A DNA stretch of 6,038 bases from Cyclobacteriaceae bacterium (GTDB lineage Bacteria > Bacteroidota > Bacteroidia > Cytophagales > Cyclobacteriaceae), in assembly GCA_025358195.1 (NCBI GenBank), contig JANYKP010000313.1, forward strand, positions 1-6,038, read 5' to 3'. Below the pieces are notes generated by a model. It made no database searches, was not told the origin of the DNA, and saw nothing but the letters and a program-made list of their open reading frames with translations. Both the position numbers and the translations under genes were made by a program. Within the stretch, counting starts at the first letter, position 1, and each line of letters starts with the position of its first letter. Of this stretch, positions 4,673 through 6,038 are shown piece after piece.

Positions 4673-6038
4673 ATGTCTATGGCGCGAAGGAACCGACTCA
4701 TAATGTTGCTTGCCGTAAGTATGATCGGCTTGTGGTCTTGTCAGGAAAAAAAATATCGTGATGAGATCTATGAGAAGCCGAAGATCCATGGCAATCCTGA
4801 AATAAGGAATCTTTCGCCGGAAGAAAGCCGTAAGACAATGTATTTGCCAAAGGGGTATCGCATCGAATTGGTGGCAACCGAACCCATGATTAACGAACCA
4901 GTTGCTATTGCCTGGGACGGAAATGGTAAAATGTATGTGGCCCAGATGATGACGTACATGCAGGATATTGATGGCGGCCACGAAGACGAGCCCTGGAGCC
5001 GGATCTCCGTTTTGGAAGACTCTAATGGAGACGGAACAATGGACAAGAGCAGCGTCTTTATTGATAGTATGGTATTACCCCGCATAATGCTCCCGCTCGA
5101 TGACCGCGTGATTGTCGGCGAAACGTATAACCGGAGCCTTTATTCATACCGGGATACGAACGGAGATGGAAGAGCTGATGAAAAAATAATATTGCTTGAA
5201 GATACGGTGCGTGACAACCGTAATCTGGAACACCAGGATGCCAATATGATTTGGAGTTTGGACAACTGGTTGTATGTGACCAATAAAGCATTTCGCTATC
5301 GGTTTACTGATAATGTTCTTGTGCGCGATACCCTTCCAGAGTCGGCGAGAGGACAGTGGGGTCTTACACAAGACGAAACCGGCAGATTATTTTTCTCAAG
5401 CGCTGGTGGTGAGATTCCTGCTTTAGGTTTTCAACAACATCCTGCTTACGGAAGTTTGGAAATGGAAGGTCGTTGGGATGAATCATTCATGGAGCCATGG
5501 CCCATTGTTGGAACCCTGGATGCGCAGGGTGGTCCGCGCAGAATTCGAAAAGGAGATAGTACACTAAATCGATTCACGGGCGTGGCAGGTCAGGAAATTT
5601 TCTTAGGCGATAAAATGCCACCCGCGTATGGCGATCTTTTTATTCCTGAGCCCGTCGGCAGATTGGTGAGAAGGGCTAAAGTACATCACGTGGACGGGAA
5701 AATAGTTTTGGAAAACGCTTACAGCCAAACAGAGTTTCTAGCGTCAACGGATCCTCTATTCAGACCGGTTTATGCTGCTACCGGTCCTGATGGATGCTTG
5801 TATATCGTGGATATGTATCGGGGCATAATCCAGGAAGGGAATTGGGTGCGTGAAGGAAGTTATCTGCGTGGCGTCGTTAAAGAAAAAGGGTATGATAAAT
5901 TCGTAGGTCGGGGTAGAATTTATAAAATTATTCATGAAGACATGGAGCCAGGTCCAAAGCCTGAATTATTGAATAAAAATTCTACTGAACTTCTGCCGCA
6001 TCTGGGGCATCCCAACGGATGGTGGCGGAATACCGCTC
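4673..6038 (+). CDS. Lipoprotein with sugar-dehydrogenase-like beta-propeller (PVC-type membrane-bound dehydrogenase family), 3' truncated by the window
   Basis: Open from ATG 4673 to the window end (455 codons). A lipoprotein signal is visible: MSMARRNR, hydrophobic LIMLLAVSMIGLWS, then Cys23 as lipid-attachment residue (LWSC; Trp at -2 is atypical). ATG at 4679 (codon 3) is an equally possible start. The body matches the N-terminal domain known as the Pirellula/Verrucomicrobium 'membrane-bound dehydrogenase' domain (TIGR02604-like), a six-bladed propeller related to soluble glucose/sorbosone dehydrogenases: PKGYRIELVATEPMINEPVA (59-78), the calcium-site-like repeats DSNGDGTMD (116-124) and DTNGDGRAD (161-169), HQDANMIWSLDNWLYVTN (187-204), FRPVYAATGPDGCLYIVDMY (363-382) and GRGRIYKI (412-419). 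The last residues, LLPHLGHPNGWWRNTA, match the start of the linker that follows in the family. Full members are often 800-1200 residues and many carry HEAT repeats and a C-terminal cytochrome c (CXXCH) domain; these would lie beyond the window. Substrate unknown, periplasmic membrane-anchored location inferred. Confidence 0.88.
   Translation, partial: MSMARRNRLIMLLAVSMIGLWSCQEKKYRDEIYEKPKIHGNPEIRNLSPEESRKTMYLPKGYRIELVATEPMINEPVAIAWDGNGKMYVAQMMTYMQDIDGGHEDEPWSRISVLEDSNGDGTMDKSSVFIDSMVLPRIMLPLDDRVIVGETYNRSLYSYRDTNGDGRADEKIILLEDTVRDNRNLEHQDANMIWSLDNWLYVTNKAFRYRFTDNVLVRDTLPESARGQWGLTQDETGRLFFSSAGGEIPALGFQQHPAYGSLEMEGRWDESFMEPWPIVGTLDAQGGPRRIRKGDSTLNRFTGVAGQEIFLGDKMPPAYGDLFIPEPVGRLVRRAKVHHVDGKIVLENAYSQTEFLASTDPLFRPVYAATGPDGCLYIVDMYRGIIQEGNWVREGSYLRGVVKEKGYDKFVGRGRIYKIIHEDMEPGPKPELLNKNSTELLPHLGHPNGWWRNTA

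Noticed and set aside
4388..4981. In-frame extension of the minus-strand AlkD gene to 446 residues
   Set aside because: The extra N-terminal part overlaps the lipoprotein gene in antisense and the divergent promoter region, has no domain-like composition, and the AlkD family begins at the ATG at 4387.
5058..5371. Minus-strand frames of 75-77 codons in the lipoprotein region
   Set aside because: They are antisense to a continuous, clearly family-matched coding frame.

Overview
The window looks like a chromosomal segment of a Bacteroidota organism, possibly Cytophagales-like. Four things point there: several perfect or near-perfect Bacteroidota-type -7 boxes (TAnnTTTG), two of them paired with a TTTG -33 box; the absence of Shine-Dalgarno sequences before the genes; a DUF1761 gene beside a PhnB-like VOC gene; and a lipoprotein of the 'PVC-type / Pirellula-Verrucomicrobium' propeller family, which is also common in Bacteroidota. 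The placement rests on reading alone.

Layout. Positions 3-182 hold the 3' end of a LamG/concanavalin-like protein, closed by a strong intrinsic terminator (210-248). A secreted small beta-barrel protein (340-882) follows, with its own promoter and a second terminator-like hairpin. After a GC-richer spacer with an imperfect hairpin comes a 457-residue protein (1075-2448) with five predicted membrane segments resembling the DUF3667/Yip1-like bacterial type and a soluble, propeller-like C-terminal half. Three minus-strand genes face it: a DUF1761 membrane protein (2575-3003), a PhnB-like VOC protein (3075-3535) broken by a single-base frameshift in a homopolymer, and an AlkD-type DNA alkylation repair protein (3641-4387). 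The AlkD gene is divergent from a plus-strand lipoprotein gene (4673 to the window end) that encodes the N-terminal beta-propeller of a large sugar-dehydrogenase-like, probably cytochrome-linked, protein.

The 285-base divergent gap (4388-4672) is the richest non-coding part. It has a canonical promoter followed by a 24-codon reading frame whose first 12 residues look like the start of an aquaporin, then a 24-bp near-perfect dyad, then a second promoter-like element before the lipoprotein gene. The 105-base gap upstream of the VOC gene carries a 22-bp-spaced direct repeat placed as an activator site would be.

No strong functional pathway links these genes. The VOC and DUF1761 genes could form a two-gene transcription unit; the others look like independent units. 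I saw no mobile element, CRISPR array, tRNA or rRNA, and no clear candidate for a wholly new multi-gene system. The most interesting items are the remodelled upstream region of the lipoprotein gene, the frameshifted VOC gene and the membrane-plus-propeller protein.
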